DNA of 36,681 bases from Propionibacteriaceae bacterium (GCA_030532575.1 JAUNKV010000029.1:1-36681); one strand, 5' to 3'. Shown: positions 18,896 to 27,398, counted from the stretch's first letter. Translations and numbers: made by a program. The notes: generated by a model not told the origin, from the letters alone.

Positions 18896-18967
18896 AGCGC
18901 TGCAAATGTGCGGCGCGTTGCTGATGGAAGCGCTCCCATTCGGAACGCGCCGCACAATTGCAGCGGT
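18896..18967. repeat. Palindromic element 3 with CebR-like core between copies 2 and 3
   Basis: The arms are at 18898-18919 and 18944-18965 (CGCTGCAAATGTGCGGCGCG and its near-complement CGCGCCGCACAATTGCAGCG). The centre at 18925-18938 is TGGAAGCGCTCCCA, one mismatch from the perfect palindrome. Its right edge touches the stop of copy 2. It lies about 140 bp upstream of the copy 3 start, with the same orientation relation to a gene 3' end as element 2. Confidence 0.86.
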
Positions 18968-18968
18968 T

Positions 18969-21542
18969 TCAGCGGGAAACCACTTTCTCAGCGATGGTCC
19001 GGGCCAGGGTGATGGCCTTGCTTGATCCCTTGCGGGCGGCCAGGGCCGTGATGTTCGGCAGCTCGACGGGGTGCGGCACCTCGGGTAGCAGGGCGAGGAT
19101 CGTCTCGAACACTGTTCCGGCAGTTGCGGGGACCTTGTCCGCGGCGGCGAGCTCTTCTGCGATCTCGGTCAGCAGCGGCCAGACCAGGGCCAGACCTCCG
19201 GCCTCGGCGAGGGATTTCAGGACCGGTGCGAGCTTGGCCGGGGCGCGGTCGATGGGCTTCCCGGCCTCGTCGTCGGCGAGGACATCCCAGGCGGGGGAGC
19301 GCCACCCGGCGACGAGGTCGTCGCCGACGAGGCGCCCCTCGTCCCAGGCAGCCAGCAACACCTCGGCCACCTTGTCCCGGTCCTTCGCCGCGACGGTTGT
19401 CGCCGTGGCCAGCGCTGCGACCGCGAGCAGCTCCGGGAACCGTCGGGCCGTCGCTGCGAGGTCGAGGAACCGGTCCAGTGCAGCGGAGGTCTGGCTGTTG
19501 GTGAGCAGCTGCAGCACCGTCGCCGCGGGTCGGGAGGGCAGACCCGGCAGCAGCGTGAACACCGACGGGAACTCGGTTCGGGAGCCGAACCCGCCATCAG
19601 CCACGGCTGCGCCCCACTGGCTGGAGGGGCGCCACTGGTCCGGCGGGAACCAGCCGGGGCGGTAGGGCTGGTTCCACGCGGTGTCCAGGCCCAGCAGCTC
19701 GTGCCAGAACGGGTCCTCGCCGTCGACGACGAGGTTGCAGCCCCACTGCGGGTTCTCGGCCTCAGACTGGAGCCAGGCGGGTCCGGGCTCTGCCGAGCGC
19801 CACGTGTCGATGACCTCCGCCAACGTCAGATTGCAGCCGCGGATGGGGGCATCGAACCCAGCGAGATCAACGATCTCGGCAGGCTCACAGCGGCCCAGCG
19901 CGACGGCGACATCTGTCGGCTCCAGCGGCACCCCGGCCTCGATGTAGCGGGCGGTGCGGGAGCGCAGGTCATCGACGCTGACCCGGAACCGGGAGTCACT
20001 GGGGGTGGAGAGCAGGCAGGGCAGCTGCCCGAGCCCGTGGCAGACAGCGCGGGCGCGTTCAGCCGCGAGGTACAGCAGCGGCCCGCCGTCGGGTTCGATG
20101 TCCGGCGGCGGGGTGCCCGGGGTGAGGGTACCGTCGCCCAACCAGCCGAGCAGCTGCTGCAGGTAAGGCGGCAGGGAGTCGTCCATGTCGAACCCCTCAC
20201 AGGCCGCGTCCACGGGCTCGTCGTCCTGCGAGTCCGGGGCGGCGACGACCTCGGGGCCGCGGGCGTGGGTGGTGGCGACGAGTTGGGCGAGGGCTCGTTC
20301 GGTGAGCTCGGTGCGTTCGTCCCAGTCCTCGTCCACCTCCTCCAGCAGCGCGGTGAGGGCGGGGTCGTCGAGGACCAGGGGCTCGAGACCGGGGAAGGGC
20401 TCAGGATGGGACCGGGAGGGTTCCTGCCACAGTCCTTGGGTCTGGGCGTCCTGGGCCGGAGCGCTGCCCCAGGACTCGCACAGTGTGCTGGCGAGTTTGG
20501 CCGTGGTGGTGTCGGTGTCGCGGCTGAGTTCAGTGACCAGCTCGGTCAGCTCTGCCGATGGGGTGGTGAGTTGGTCGAGGCGTTTCAGGACGTCTCGTTT
20601 GAGGCCCTTCTCCTTGCGGGGCAGGACGGCCAGGGCCAGCTGGGTCAGGGCGTCGTCGTCGAGGGGCATTGCCAGCAGGGCCGCGCTGAAGGCGGCGACG
20701 ACGCGGGAGTCGGCCAGGTCCAGGGCGCGCAGCAGCCGTGCGGGCTGGGTGCTGAGGTCAAGGTCCAGGCCCTCGATCCAGGCCAGGGCCTCGCGTTGCG
20801 GGCCGGGGCGTTCGCCGCGTTCGATCACGCTCAGCAGGCCGTCCAGGAGGGCGGCGTCGTCGGTGGGCTCGGTCAGGCGGAGAGCTGTGGCCGCCTCACG
20901 GATCCTGGCGATGTGCTTGTCACGCTCGGGGCTCTGCCAGAAGACGTCGTGGGTGGCGCAGGCGGCCAGGAAGTGGTCCTGCCAGCGGGTCCCCGGGGCG
21001 GGCAACGTCCCAAACCATACGCCGAGATGGGCGGCGACGTGCGGGACGGGCAGGTCCAGCTGTATGACCAGGCGTGAGATGAGTGATGATGCGGCTGCTG
21101 CGGTGGTGGGTCGTGCCAGGAGCCCGGTCATGGTCTCCTCCGCCCACTCGGTGCCCCGCTCGATCATGAGGTCTGTGAGGTGTTCGATGGCCTCCTCGTG
21201 CTCCAGCTTGGTGAGGCCCTCGGGGTGGCAGAGCTTCACGAACTGGGCTGGCGTGGCCCCCAGAGCGACGGCGACGAGCAGCAGCCGACCGGTTGTGCGG
21301 TGGTGGCGGTCGAATGCATCGACGGCATGGTTGAGGATTTTCCTGCGGGTCGGGTCGCTGGTCTTCGTGATGTCGTCGCGGTCGATCATCCACCACTGCA
21401 TCACCTGGCGCCACACCGGCAGGGACTTCTTCATCGTGGCGGTCCACTCGGCGCGTTCGTCGTTGCTGAGGGCCTTCAGCTGGGCGACCAGGGCCGCGGC
21501 GTCGTCAGCGTGGGCGACGGCTCGGGGGATGTTGATGGTCAT
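18969..21542 (-). CDS. Array paralogue copy 2: longest member of the family
   Basis: 857 residues from ATG 21542 (MTINIPRAVAHADDAAAL), with a GAAAGAA purine stretch upstream. Landmarks are PGTRWQDHFLAACATHD, ALAWIEGLDLDLSTQPARLL near 250 and VLPRKEKGLKRDVLKRLDQL near 305. The GLWQEP linker is near 375 and LLSTPSDSRFRVSVDDLRSR near 510. It then has AWDEGRLVGDDLVAGWRS, GLALVWPLLTEIAEELAAADK and the tail ELPNITALAARKGSSKAI. Extra length sits in the C-terminal module: an acidic Asp/Ser-rich loop after the ATTHARG helix and an aromatic stretch (YRPGWFPPDQWRPSSQWG) near 630. The stop lies at the edge of palindrome 3, but here the tail is intact and merely extended by VVSR. Confidence 0.87.
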   Translation of the reverse strand: MTINIPRAVAHADDAAALVAQLKALSNDERAEWTATMKKSLPVWRQVMQWWMIDRDDITKTSDPTRRKILNHAVDAFDRHHRTTGRLLLVAVALGATPAQFVKLCHPEGLTKLEHEEAIEHLTDLMIERGTEWAEETMTGLLARPTTAAAASSLISRLVIQLDLPVPHVAAHLGVWFGTLPAPGTRWQDHFLAACATHDVFWQSPERDKHIARIREAATALRLTEPTDDAALLDGLLSVIERGERPGPQREALAWIEGLDLDLSTQPARLLRALDLADSRVVAAFSAALLAMPLDDDALTQLALAVLPRKEKGLKRDVLKRLDQLTTPSAELTELVTELSRDTDTTTAKLASTLCESWGSAPAQDAQTQGLWQEPSRSHPEPFPGLEPLVLDDPALTALLEEVDEDWDERTELTERALAQLVATTHARGPEVVAAPDSQDDEPVDAACEGFDMDDSLPPYLQQLLGWLGDGTLTPGTPPPDIEPDGGPLLYLAAERARAVCHGLGQLPCLLSTPSDSRFRVSVDDLRSRTARYIEAGVPLEPTDVAVALGRCEPAEIVDLAGFDAPIRGCNLTLAEVIDTWRSAEPGPAWLQSEAENPQWGCNLVVDGEDPFWHELLGLDTAWNQPYRPGWFPPDQWRPSSQWGAAVADGGFGSRTEFPSVFTLLPGLPSRPAATVLQLLTNSQTSAALDRFLDLAATARRFPELLAVAALATATTVAAKDRDKVAEVLLAAWDEGRLVGDDLVAGWRSPAWDVLADDEAGKPIDRAPAKLAPVLKSLAEAGGLALVWPLLTEIAEELAAADKVPATAGTVFETILALLPEVPHPVELPNITALAARKGSSKAITLARTIAEKVVSR

Positions 21543-21557
21543 GATGGTTCTTTCAGT

Positions 21558-22185
21558 TCAGTGAGCGGGGTTGGTCTGGGGTTGGGTCTCTGCGGATGGT
21601 TGCGGGGTCTCGACTCGGGATTCCCTCGCTCCGCATCAGGAATCCCGGCTCGACCAGCGGAGAAAAGGTCCAGCTCGACCAGTGGGGGGTTCCGCTGGTC
21701 GAGCCGAGGGCGCTCTGCGCCCGACAGTCGAGACCTCCACCTTCCCGCTGGTCGAGCCGGTTCCCGGAGCTTGCGGAGGGAACCGTGTCAAGACTTCTGG
21801 CATCCGGTGCTGGAGCTTGGGCCGAGCGGGGATGGTCTGGACTGAAGTCTCTGCCCCGGGTTGCGGGGTCTCGACTCGGGATTCCCTCGCTTCGCATCGG
21901 GAATCCCGGCTCGACCAGCGGGGGGTTCCGCTGGTCGAGCCGGTTCCCGGAGCTTGCGGAGGGAACCGTGTCGAGACCCCTGGCATCCGGTGCTGGAGCT
22001 TGGGCCGAGCGGGGATGGTCTGGACTGAAGTCTCTGCCCCGGGTTGCGGGGTCTCGACACGGGATTTCCTCGCTCCGCATCGGGAATCCCGGCTCGACCA
22101 GCGGAAAAATAGCCCGCTCGACCAGCGGAGAACGGGGATCCTGCCCCGACCAGCGGAGAGAAGGTCCCGGCTCGACCTGCGGAAG
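21558..22185 (+). repeat. Dense block of dispersed repeat units filling the copy 1-copy 2 spacer
   Basis: The largest repeat block, about 630 bp. Right halves occur near 21605-21662, 21865-21922 and 22050-22105. Left hairpins occur near 21690-21735 (GAGGGCGCTCTGCGCCC cap), 21745-21790 and 21930-21980 (GGTTCCCGGAGCTTGCGGA cap). Several isolated CGACCAGCGG termini follow up to about 22180. Two internal segments starting near 21745 and 21930 are close direct duplicates, including the linker CTTGGGCCGAGCGGGGATGG. No gene is supported in this gap. Confidence 0.85.
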
Positions 22186-22192
22186 GGGGGAC

Positions 22193-24574
22193 TCACAGCT
22201 GTTCTCCGATGGTCCGGGCCAAGGTGATGGCCTTGCTTGATCCCTTGCGGGCGGCCAAGCTCGTGATGTTCGGCAGTTCGGTCTTGTGAGGCACCTCGGG
22301 TAGCAGGCCGAGGATTGTCTCGAACACTGACGAGGCACTGGCTGGGACCTTGTCCGCGGCGGCGAGCTCTTCTGCGACCTCCACCAGCAGCGGCCAGGCC
22401 AGGGCGAGCGCGCCATCGTCGGCCAGCAGGCGGAGCATGGCGGCGACCTTCGACGGCGACAACTGGAACTCGCGACCCTCCGGGCTGGTCCAGGCGTCGA
22501 CCAACTCCCGCGGCTGCAGCCTGCCCTCCTCCCACGCCGTGCACAGCACCGCTGCGACGGCCTCGCGCTGCTGCGGGGTGCTCTCGGAGGCGACGACCAG
22601 GCAGGCCAGCGACAGCACCGGGCCGAACGGGGCCGCCACCTGACCGACCACCGTCAGGTCCTCCAGCGCCGTCCCCGCCCCCAGCCGATGGGTCAGCTTG
22701 ATGATCCGCAGCGCCGAGCGGTGGGGCAGGGCGGGCAGCCAGCGCAGCGCCTCCATCCGCTCCGAGTAGTAGCCCTCATCCGGCGAATTCCACAGCCCCA
22801 CCAGGCCGAGCGCCACCACGAGGGCCGGTTCGTCGTCGCTCAGCCTGCATCGCATGGACGCCCCGCCGTCGCGATGCCCCGACCCGTTTGGCGGCAGCAC
22901 CTTCAGCCGTGGCCGGTGGGGGCGATCCAGCCAGATGCTGATCACCTCCGCCAGGGTGCGTTCCAGCCCCCGGATCGGCTGCTCCAGCGCGCTCAGATCC
23001 GACGGCGCACCGCCCGGATCGACGCGACTCAGTGCCGCCAGCACATCGGTGGGCTCCAGCGCGACGCCGAGGTCCCGGTACCGGGAGGCCCGCTGCAGCA
23101 GCGCCCGCCACGTCAGCTGATTGTTGCGGTGGGTCGGTGTGGACAGCAGGCAGGGCAGCTCCCCCAGCCGACCCACGACCGCCAGCGCATGGCCCAGCAC
23201 CAGATGGGTCTGCTGCCGGGTCTGCGGTGTCGGCAGGTCCTCGCTGCTCGCCAGGTGGGTCAGGGCCTCGGCGAGGACCGACTGGTCCAGGTACTCGCTG
23301 GCCAGCGGGCGGAGGTCGAACTGCTCCAGCACCGCCACCACGTCGGACAGCCCCCGCGAATGGGCGGTCGCCACCAGATCGGCCAGCTGCGACTCGAACT
23401 CGCCACCGGTGATCCGGGAGCGGTCGGTGACGACGGTGAACAGCTCAGCCAGCCCCGGATCGTCGAGGACGCGGGGCCGCTCGGGGAGGGGCTCGACCTC
23501 GCCCGAGGGGTCCCGCCACAGGCCCGTGACCGGTTCGGCCCCCTCCGGTGCGATCCCCCACGCGCCCAGCTGGGTGATCGCTGCGGCGGCCAGGCCGGGG
23601 TCTGGCTCCTGGGCGAGGGCCTGCAGCGCAGCCACCAGCTCCGGGCTGGGGGAGGTGATGCGGCCCAGCTGCTTCAGCACCTGCTTCCTCGGGGATTTCT
23701 CCTTCCGGGAGAGCACCTCGACGGCGAGGGCCTCGAGGTGTTCGTCGTCGAGGTCCGGCAACAACTGGGCGCAGGCGAAGGCGACGACCGTCGAGTGGGC
23801 GTTCGGGAGCGCGGCCAGGAGGCGGTCTGGCTTCTGGCGGAGTTGGTCGGTGAGGTCGAGGCCCTCCAGCCATACCGTCGCATTGGTCTGGGCGGCGGGC
23901 CGGTCACCGCGTTCGATGATCCCGAGCAGCGCGGCGGTGAGGGCGTCGTCGTCGAGGGGTTCGACCTGACGCAGCCGGGGCGCCCATTGCTGGATACGGG
24001 TCACGGCGACGGTCCGGGCCCCCATCGGGGTGCCCAACGCATCGGGCAGCGAGCAGGCGGCCAGGAGATGCTCCTGCCAGCGCCGCCCGGCGGTGGGGGC
24101 GCCCAGCCGCTGCACCCAGTCGCTGAGGTAGTCGACCTCCAGGGGCAGGGGCAGCTGGTGGGCCAGGATGATCGGCTCGAGGATCAGCGACACCAACGCG
24201 GGTGCCGTGCGGCCCATGTACTCGGAGATCAGCTGCCGCCCCCACTGCGCCCCCCGGTTGATCATGGCCTCGGTCAGTGGGTCGAGGTCGTTCCCGTCGT
24301 CGATGAAACCCCGGAACCACGCATCGACGGTCTCGGCGAACTGCTCCGGGGTCGCCCCCAGCTCGACCATCAGGACAGCCAGCTCCGCCTTGAACTCGCT
24401 GCTGCGCAACCGGCGGACGACATCGCCCTGATGCTCGGCGAAGACGGCCTCCAGCCGGGCCCGCTCCTCACCCGGGAGGCTGCGGAGCTGTCGCAACAGC
24501 GCGACGGGGCCGCCTGCATCCATGACGAGACGACGCAGGGCCTTCGCGTCGGGATGCTCAGGAGTCTTGGCCAT
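22193..24574 (-). CDS. Array paralogue copy 1: family member next to the SWIM gene
   Basis: 793 residues from ATG 24574, with GGAAGGA upstream. It has LPLPLEVDYLSDWVQRLGAP in the N-terminal module, the GLWRDP linker near 353 and LLSTPTHRNNQLTWRALLQR near 478. It continues with AWEEGRLQPRELVDAWTS, ALALAWPLLVEVAEELAAADK and the tail ELPNITSLAARKGSSKAI. It is the first array member after the SWIM gene in transcription order, with a 204-bp repeat-containing gap between them. In other actinobacteria, as I recall, a SWIM protein is typically accompanied by a single large protein of this kind. That would make this the positional counterpart of the single-copy form, although N-terminal divergence means this is only an inference. 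Confidence 0.86.
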   Translation of the reverse strand: MAKTPEHPDAKALRRLVMDAGGPVALLRQLRSLPGEERARLEAVFAEHQGDVVRRLRSSEFKAELAVLMVELGATPEQFAETVDAWFRGFIDDGNDLDPLTEAMINRGAQWGRQLISEYMGRTAPALVSLILEPIILAHQLPLPLEVDYLSDWVQRLGAPTAGRRWQEHLLAACSLPDALGTPMGARTVAVTRIQQWAPRLRQVEPLDDDALTAALLGIIERGDRPAAQTNATVWLEGLDLTDQLRQKPDRLLAALPNAHSTVVAFACAQLLPDLDDEHLEALAVEVLSRKEKSPRKQVLKQLGRITSPSPELVAALQALAQEPDPGLAAAAITQLGAWGIAPEGAEPVTGLWRDPSGEVEPLPERPRVLDDPGLAELFTVVTDRSRITGGEFESQLADLVATAHSRGLSDVVAVLEQFDLRPLASEYLDQSVLAEALTHLASSEDLPTPQTRQQTHLVLGHALAVVGRLGELPCLLSTPTHRNNQLTWRALLQRASRYRDLGVALEPTDVLAALSRVDPGGAPSDLSALEQPIRGLERTLAEVISIWLDRPHRPRLKVLPPNGSGHRDGGASMRCRLSDDEPALVVALGLVGLWNSPDEGYYSERMEALRWLPALPHRSALRIIKLTHRLGAGTALEDLTVVGQVAAPFGPVLSLACLVVASESTPQQREAVAAVLCTAWEEGRLQPRELVDAWTSPEGREFQLSPSKVAAMLRLLADDGALALAWPLLVEVAEELAAADKVPASASSVFETILGLLPEVPHKTELPNITSLAARKGSSKAITLARTIGEQL

Positions 24575-24610
24575 CGGGGTCCTTCCAGATTGTGGGGGCT
24601 GGGTTTCTTT

Positions 24611-24774
24611 CCGCTGGTCGAGCCACGATGCGGAGCGAGCATGTCGAGACCTCTGGCGCCCGGTGCTGGGACTTGCGCTGAGTGGGGTTGGTTGGGGGTC
24701 GGGTCTCTGCGCACGTCGCGGGGTCTCGACATGGACTGCTCGCTGGCGCTCGCGGTCCGGCTCGACCAGGGGAG
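24611..24774 (+). repeat. Degenerate dispersed repeat unit between copy 1 and the SWIM gene
   Basis: It starts CCGCTGGTCGAGCCACGATGC, passes GTCGAGACC and GGTGCTGGGACTT, and then has GGGTCTCGACATGGACTGC. It ends CGGCTCGACCAGGGGAG, where the usual CCAGCGG terminus has a C-to-G change. The hairpin caps differ from the other units, so this appears to be an older or separately seeded copy. Confidence 0.78.
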
Positions 24775-24778
24775 CGGA

Positions 24779-26134
24779 TCACCGAACCTCGACCGGAGGC
24801 TGATGCCCCGCCCCTGCCTCCGGCATCGACTCGCGTCGCAGCAGCTCCACCGCCAGCACGTGCTTGCACACGCCCCGCGAGCCTTGATGGTCCCGCCACC
24901 ACGGGCAGGTGCAGCTGTTGGGTTCGGTGCGCACGATGTACTCGCCGTGGTCGCCGCGGACCCGGAACACGCCGTCGTGGCCCTCGTAGGGAGTGACGGC
25001 CCCCTCCGCGATGAGCCGCCGGGCCTGCTTCAGCCGCGGATTGGCCTTCTCCACCCGTGCACTGTCCGAGGGCAGCTCCCGGTGGAAGTAGGCCTCCTCG
25101 AACAGGTCGTAGCCGACGCGGCCGTCGTTGGCCAGCACCGCCAGCCCCTCGGCGACCCGCTCCTTGCTGAGCGCGGTGTCCCGGGTCAGGGTCTCCACGT
25201 CGATGCGTGGCTCGAAGGCCAGGCAGGCAGCGATCAGGTTGGCGTCATCGACGGCGGTCGCGGCACCGAGCTTCAACAGCAGCGCACCCTCGCCGGAGAA
25301 CCCACGGTAGAACTCCGGGGTCAGGGTGAAGGTGAGGCGACCGTGCGGCAGGGCGAACTCCCACACCGACGGCGACAGCTGCTCACCCGGCTTGGCATAG
25401 ACCCGAAGCCCCATGATCTGCGGGCTCAACCGCCTGGCCGCCCGCAGCCGGTTCAGCCCCTCCGCGTAGACGGTACCCTTGCCGGGCCGCAGCGCAGGCT
25501 TGACCCCCAACCTGCTGATCGCCCAGTGCCCCTTGCGCCCCGACCCGGACGGGATGGCCGCCAGGAACTGGCGGGTCTGCACCGCCGGGGCCTCACCGAC
25601 CAGCTCCAGGCCCCGGCTCAGCTCCTGCGACGACCCGAGCGCCTTCAACCAGCGGTCCGGCAACGCCACCTTCCGCTCCACATGGGTGCCCTCCAGCGTC
25701 GAGACCCGCATCTCCTCCTGGCCCACCGCCAGATGCATCAGCTCCGAGGATGTGATCTGGGTCAATGCCTCACGCAGCGGTGCGTTGATGTCCACATTCG
25801 TGGTGCCGTGCTGGATGTCGCCGCCGTCGAAGGCCGAGGCCAGCAGGTCCAGCCTCACCCCTACCGTGTTGCACGCCGAGAACGACTCGAAACGCATCCG
25901 GTCCCCGTTGGCCGTGCAGATCGGGTCCCTGGCATCGACCGGGAGTGGCTGGAAGTAGCGGGTCTGGGCCACATCGGCCAGCACCAGCAGACCGCGTGCC
26001 AGCACCGTCGGCTGCGCCGCGAAGCCGGAGAAGAACTCCGGGCGAGGCACCAACCCCTCGGGGGTCAGCGCCGGGGCCAGCTCCAGGCTGAGACCGGCGT
26101 CGTCGAGCAACGATGCAGAAGCGAAAGTCCTCAT
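24779..26134 (-). CDS. SWIM zinc-finger protein
   Basis: 451 residues from ATG 26134; an in-frame TTG two codons upstream is possible. The C-terminal SWIM finger is clear: C408-x-C410-x12-C423-x-H425 (CTCPWWRDHQGSRGVCKH). It is preceded by a beta-rich segment (EGHDGVFRVRGDHGEYIVRT). Residues near 310-345 (VETLTRDTALSKERVAEGLA) look like a winged helix. The N-terminal part contains RFESFSACNTVGVRLDLLA and HGTTNVDIN, conserved as I recall in actinobacterial SWIM proteins. SWIM fingers bind zinc and usually mediate DNA or protein contacts. SWIM proteins often accompany MoxR/vWA genes (for example around E. coli yehQ), but neither is in this window. It heads the nine-copy array and is divergent from lgt. 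Confidence 0.88.
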   Translation of the reverse strand: MRTFASASLLDDAGLSLELAPALTPEGLVPRPEFFSGFAAQPTVLARGLLVLADVAQTRYFQPLPVDARDPICTANGDRMRFESFSACNTVGVRLDLLASAFDGGDIQHGTTNVDINAPLREALTQITSSELMHLAVGQEEMRVSTLEGTHVERKVALPDRWLKALGSSQELSRGLELVGEAPAVQTRQFLAAIPSGSGRKGHWAISRLGVKPALRPGKGTVYAEGLNRLRAARRLSPQIMGLRVYAKPGEQLSPSVWEFALPHGRLTFTLTPEFYRGFSGEGALLLKLGAATAVDDANLIAACLAFEPRIDVETLTRDTALSKERVAEGLAVLANDGRVGYDLFEEAYFHRELPSDSARVEKANPRLKQARRLIAEGAVTPYEGHDGVFRVRGDHGEYIVRTEPNSCTCPWWRDHQGSRGVCKHVLAVELLRRESMPEAGAGHQPPVEVR

Positions 26135-26142
26135 GGACAAGG

Positions 26143-26148
26143 ACTATA
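26143..26148 (-). promoter_or_regulatory. Candidate -10 box for a leaderless SWIM-gene transcript
   Basis: The minus strand reads TATAGT, then 8 nt, then ATG 26134. No Shine-Dalgarno sequence lies between them, so transcription would begin at or next to the start codon. Leaderless mRNAs are common in actinobacteria. No consensus -35 is evident. Confidence 0.45.
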
Positions 26149-26220
26149 GAGCGAGGCACCGACATTTTCTGTGCCGTCGGGTCGACTGCTCGGGGGACGA
26201 CGATGTGGAAAGCTTGAGCC

Positions 26221-27207
26221 GTGAACCTGCTGGAGATTCCGTTCCCCGACATCAACCCCGTTGCCTTCGCCATCGGCCCGCTCAAGGTGCACTGGTACGG
26301 CCTGATGTACCTGCTGGCCTTCGCGATGGCCTACCTGCTGATGCGAAGGCGGCTGCGCCACGAGCCCTACGCCTCCATCACCACCCCGAAGCCGTGGGGG
26401 ACGGGAGACGTCGAGGACCTGCTGATGTACGCCATCGCCGGGGTCATCGTCGGCGGGCGACTGGGCTACGTGCTGTTCTACGAACCCGCCGCCTTCCTGG
26501 CCAACCCGGGCAACATCATCCGGGTGTGGGACGGTGGGATGAGCTTCCACGGCGGGGCCATCGGGGTGGTGCTCGGCATCTGGTTCTTCGCGTGGCGACG
26601 GAAACGACCCTTCCTGCAGGTGGCGGACTTCCTGGTGCCCGCGGCCCCCCTCGGCCTGGCGGCGGGACGGATCGGCAACTTCATCAACGGCGAGCTGTGG
26701 GGGCGGGAGGCCCCCGACGGGTTGCCCTGGGCGATGAGGTTCCCCACCGGTGGGCTGACCCTGCGCCACCCGTCGCAGCTGTACCAGGCCCTCCTGGAAG
26801 GGGTGCTGCTGTTCCTGCTGCTGTGGGCCTACGCCCGCAAACCGCGACTGCGCGGCCAGGTCGCGGCCGCCTTCCTCGCGGGCTACGGCTGCTTCCGTTT
26901 CATCGCCGAGTTCTGGCGCGAACCCGACTCCCAGCTGGGACTGCTGTCCTTCGGACTGAGCATGGGGCAGTGGCTGTCGGTGCCGATGATCGTCGCCGGG
27001 GTGGTGCTGTGGTTGTGGGCGCGCGCTGCGGGCATCTCGGACGTCGAGACCCCGGCCGACGACGAAGCCGCCGACGACGAGGAAGCAGCGGACGAAAAGG
27101 CGACGACGTTGGCCGATGGTGAGGAACCTGTGGAAGAAACCGGGGATGCTGTGGACAAACCGGAGGAAAGCGCGGACACGCCCCCGGCAGGCGGTTCCAA
27201 GGACTGA
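26221..27207 (+). CDS. lgt: Prolipoprotein diacylglyceryl transferase
   Basis: 328 residues from GTG 26221, with GGAAAG upstream. Lgt transfers diacylglycerol from phosphatidylglycerol to the lipobox cysteine of prelipoproteins in the cytoplasmic membrane. The Lgt signature [14 protein letters not shown] is at 149-162. Also present are SFHGG at 108-112, RHPSQLYQ at 182-189 and EFWREPD at 230-236, the last carrying a family-conserved Arg. Hydrophobic segments are spread from about 20 to 265, consistent with a polytopic protein. After about 275 comes an acidic tail of about 50 residues (Asp/Glu/Ala), which is cytoplasmic by expectation and is seen in many actinobacterial Lgt proteins. It is divergent from the SWIM gene and appears unrelated to it. 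Confidence 0.96.
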   Translation: MNLLEIPFPDINPVAFAIGPLKVHWYGLMYLLAFAMAYLLMRRRLRHEPYASITTPKPWGTGDVEDLLMYAIAGVIVGGRLGYVLFYEPAAFLANPGNIIRVWDGGMSFHGGAIGVVLGIWFFAWRRKRPFLQVADFLVPAAPLGLAAGRIGNFINGELWGREAPDGLPWAMRFPTGGLTLRHPSQLYQALLEGVLLFLLLWAYARKPRLRGQVAAAFLAGYGCFRFIAEFWREPDSQLGLLSFGLSMGQWLSVPMIVAGVVLWLWARAAGISDVETPADDEAADDEEAADEKATTLADGEEPVEETGDAVDKPEESADTPPAGGSKD

Positions 27208-27398
27208 CCACAGCCTGCACACAAAGTTTTCCACAGGGTTGTGAACAGTGTGGAAACAACCGAAAGGTTGATGGAGATCAACACATCTGACGACTCGAAA
27301 GGCCATGAACGAAGGTGACCGGCCGCCGAGTCGAGCTGGCCAGAAGTGGGCGGGGGCACCCCGCTGGGCGGATCGCCCCTCGGCCCCGCCCCTCTTGT
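27208..27398. other. Gene-free segment after lgt with overlapping hairpins
   Basis: TTTTCCACA (27227-27235) faces TGTGGAAA (27249-27256), giving an inverted repeat. CAACC-GAAA-GGTTG (27257-27270) forms a perfect 5-bp hairpin. It overlaps a second perfect hairpin, GTTGAT-GGAG-ATCAAC (27267-27282), so only one of the two can form at a time. No T-run follows, so termination of lgt here is possible but not shown. No gene is visible. Confidence 0.5.

Noticed and set aside
18759-18905. N-terminal extension of copy 3
   Set aside because: It reads through palindrome 3, has no counterpart in sister copies, and a strong ribosome site sits directly before the ATG at 18758.
22688-26149. Plus-strand open frame of 1153 codons opposite copy 1 and the SWIM gene
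   Set aside because: It is an antisense shadow of high-GC genes, rich in Gln/Arg/Gly with no family motif and no ribosome site.
27227-27257. DnaA boxes or a replication origin (TTTTCCACA and TGTGGAAA)
   Set aside because: Only two imperfect boxes, with no dnaA/dnaN context and no AT-rich unwinding region.
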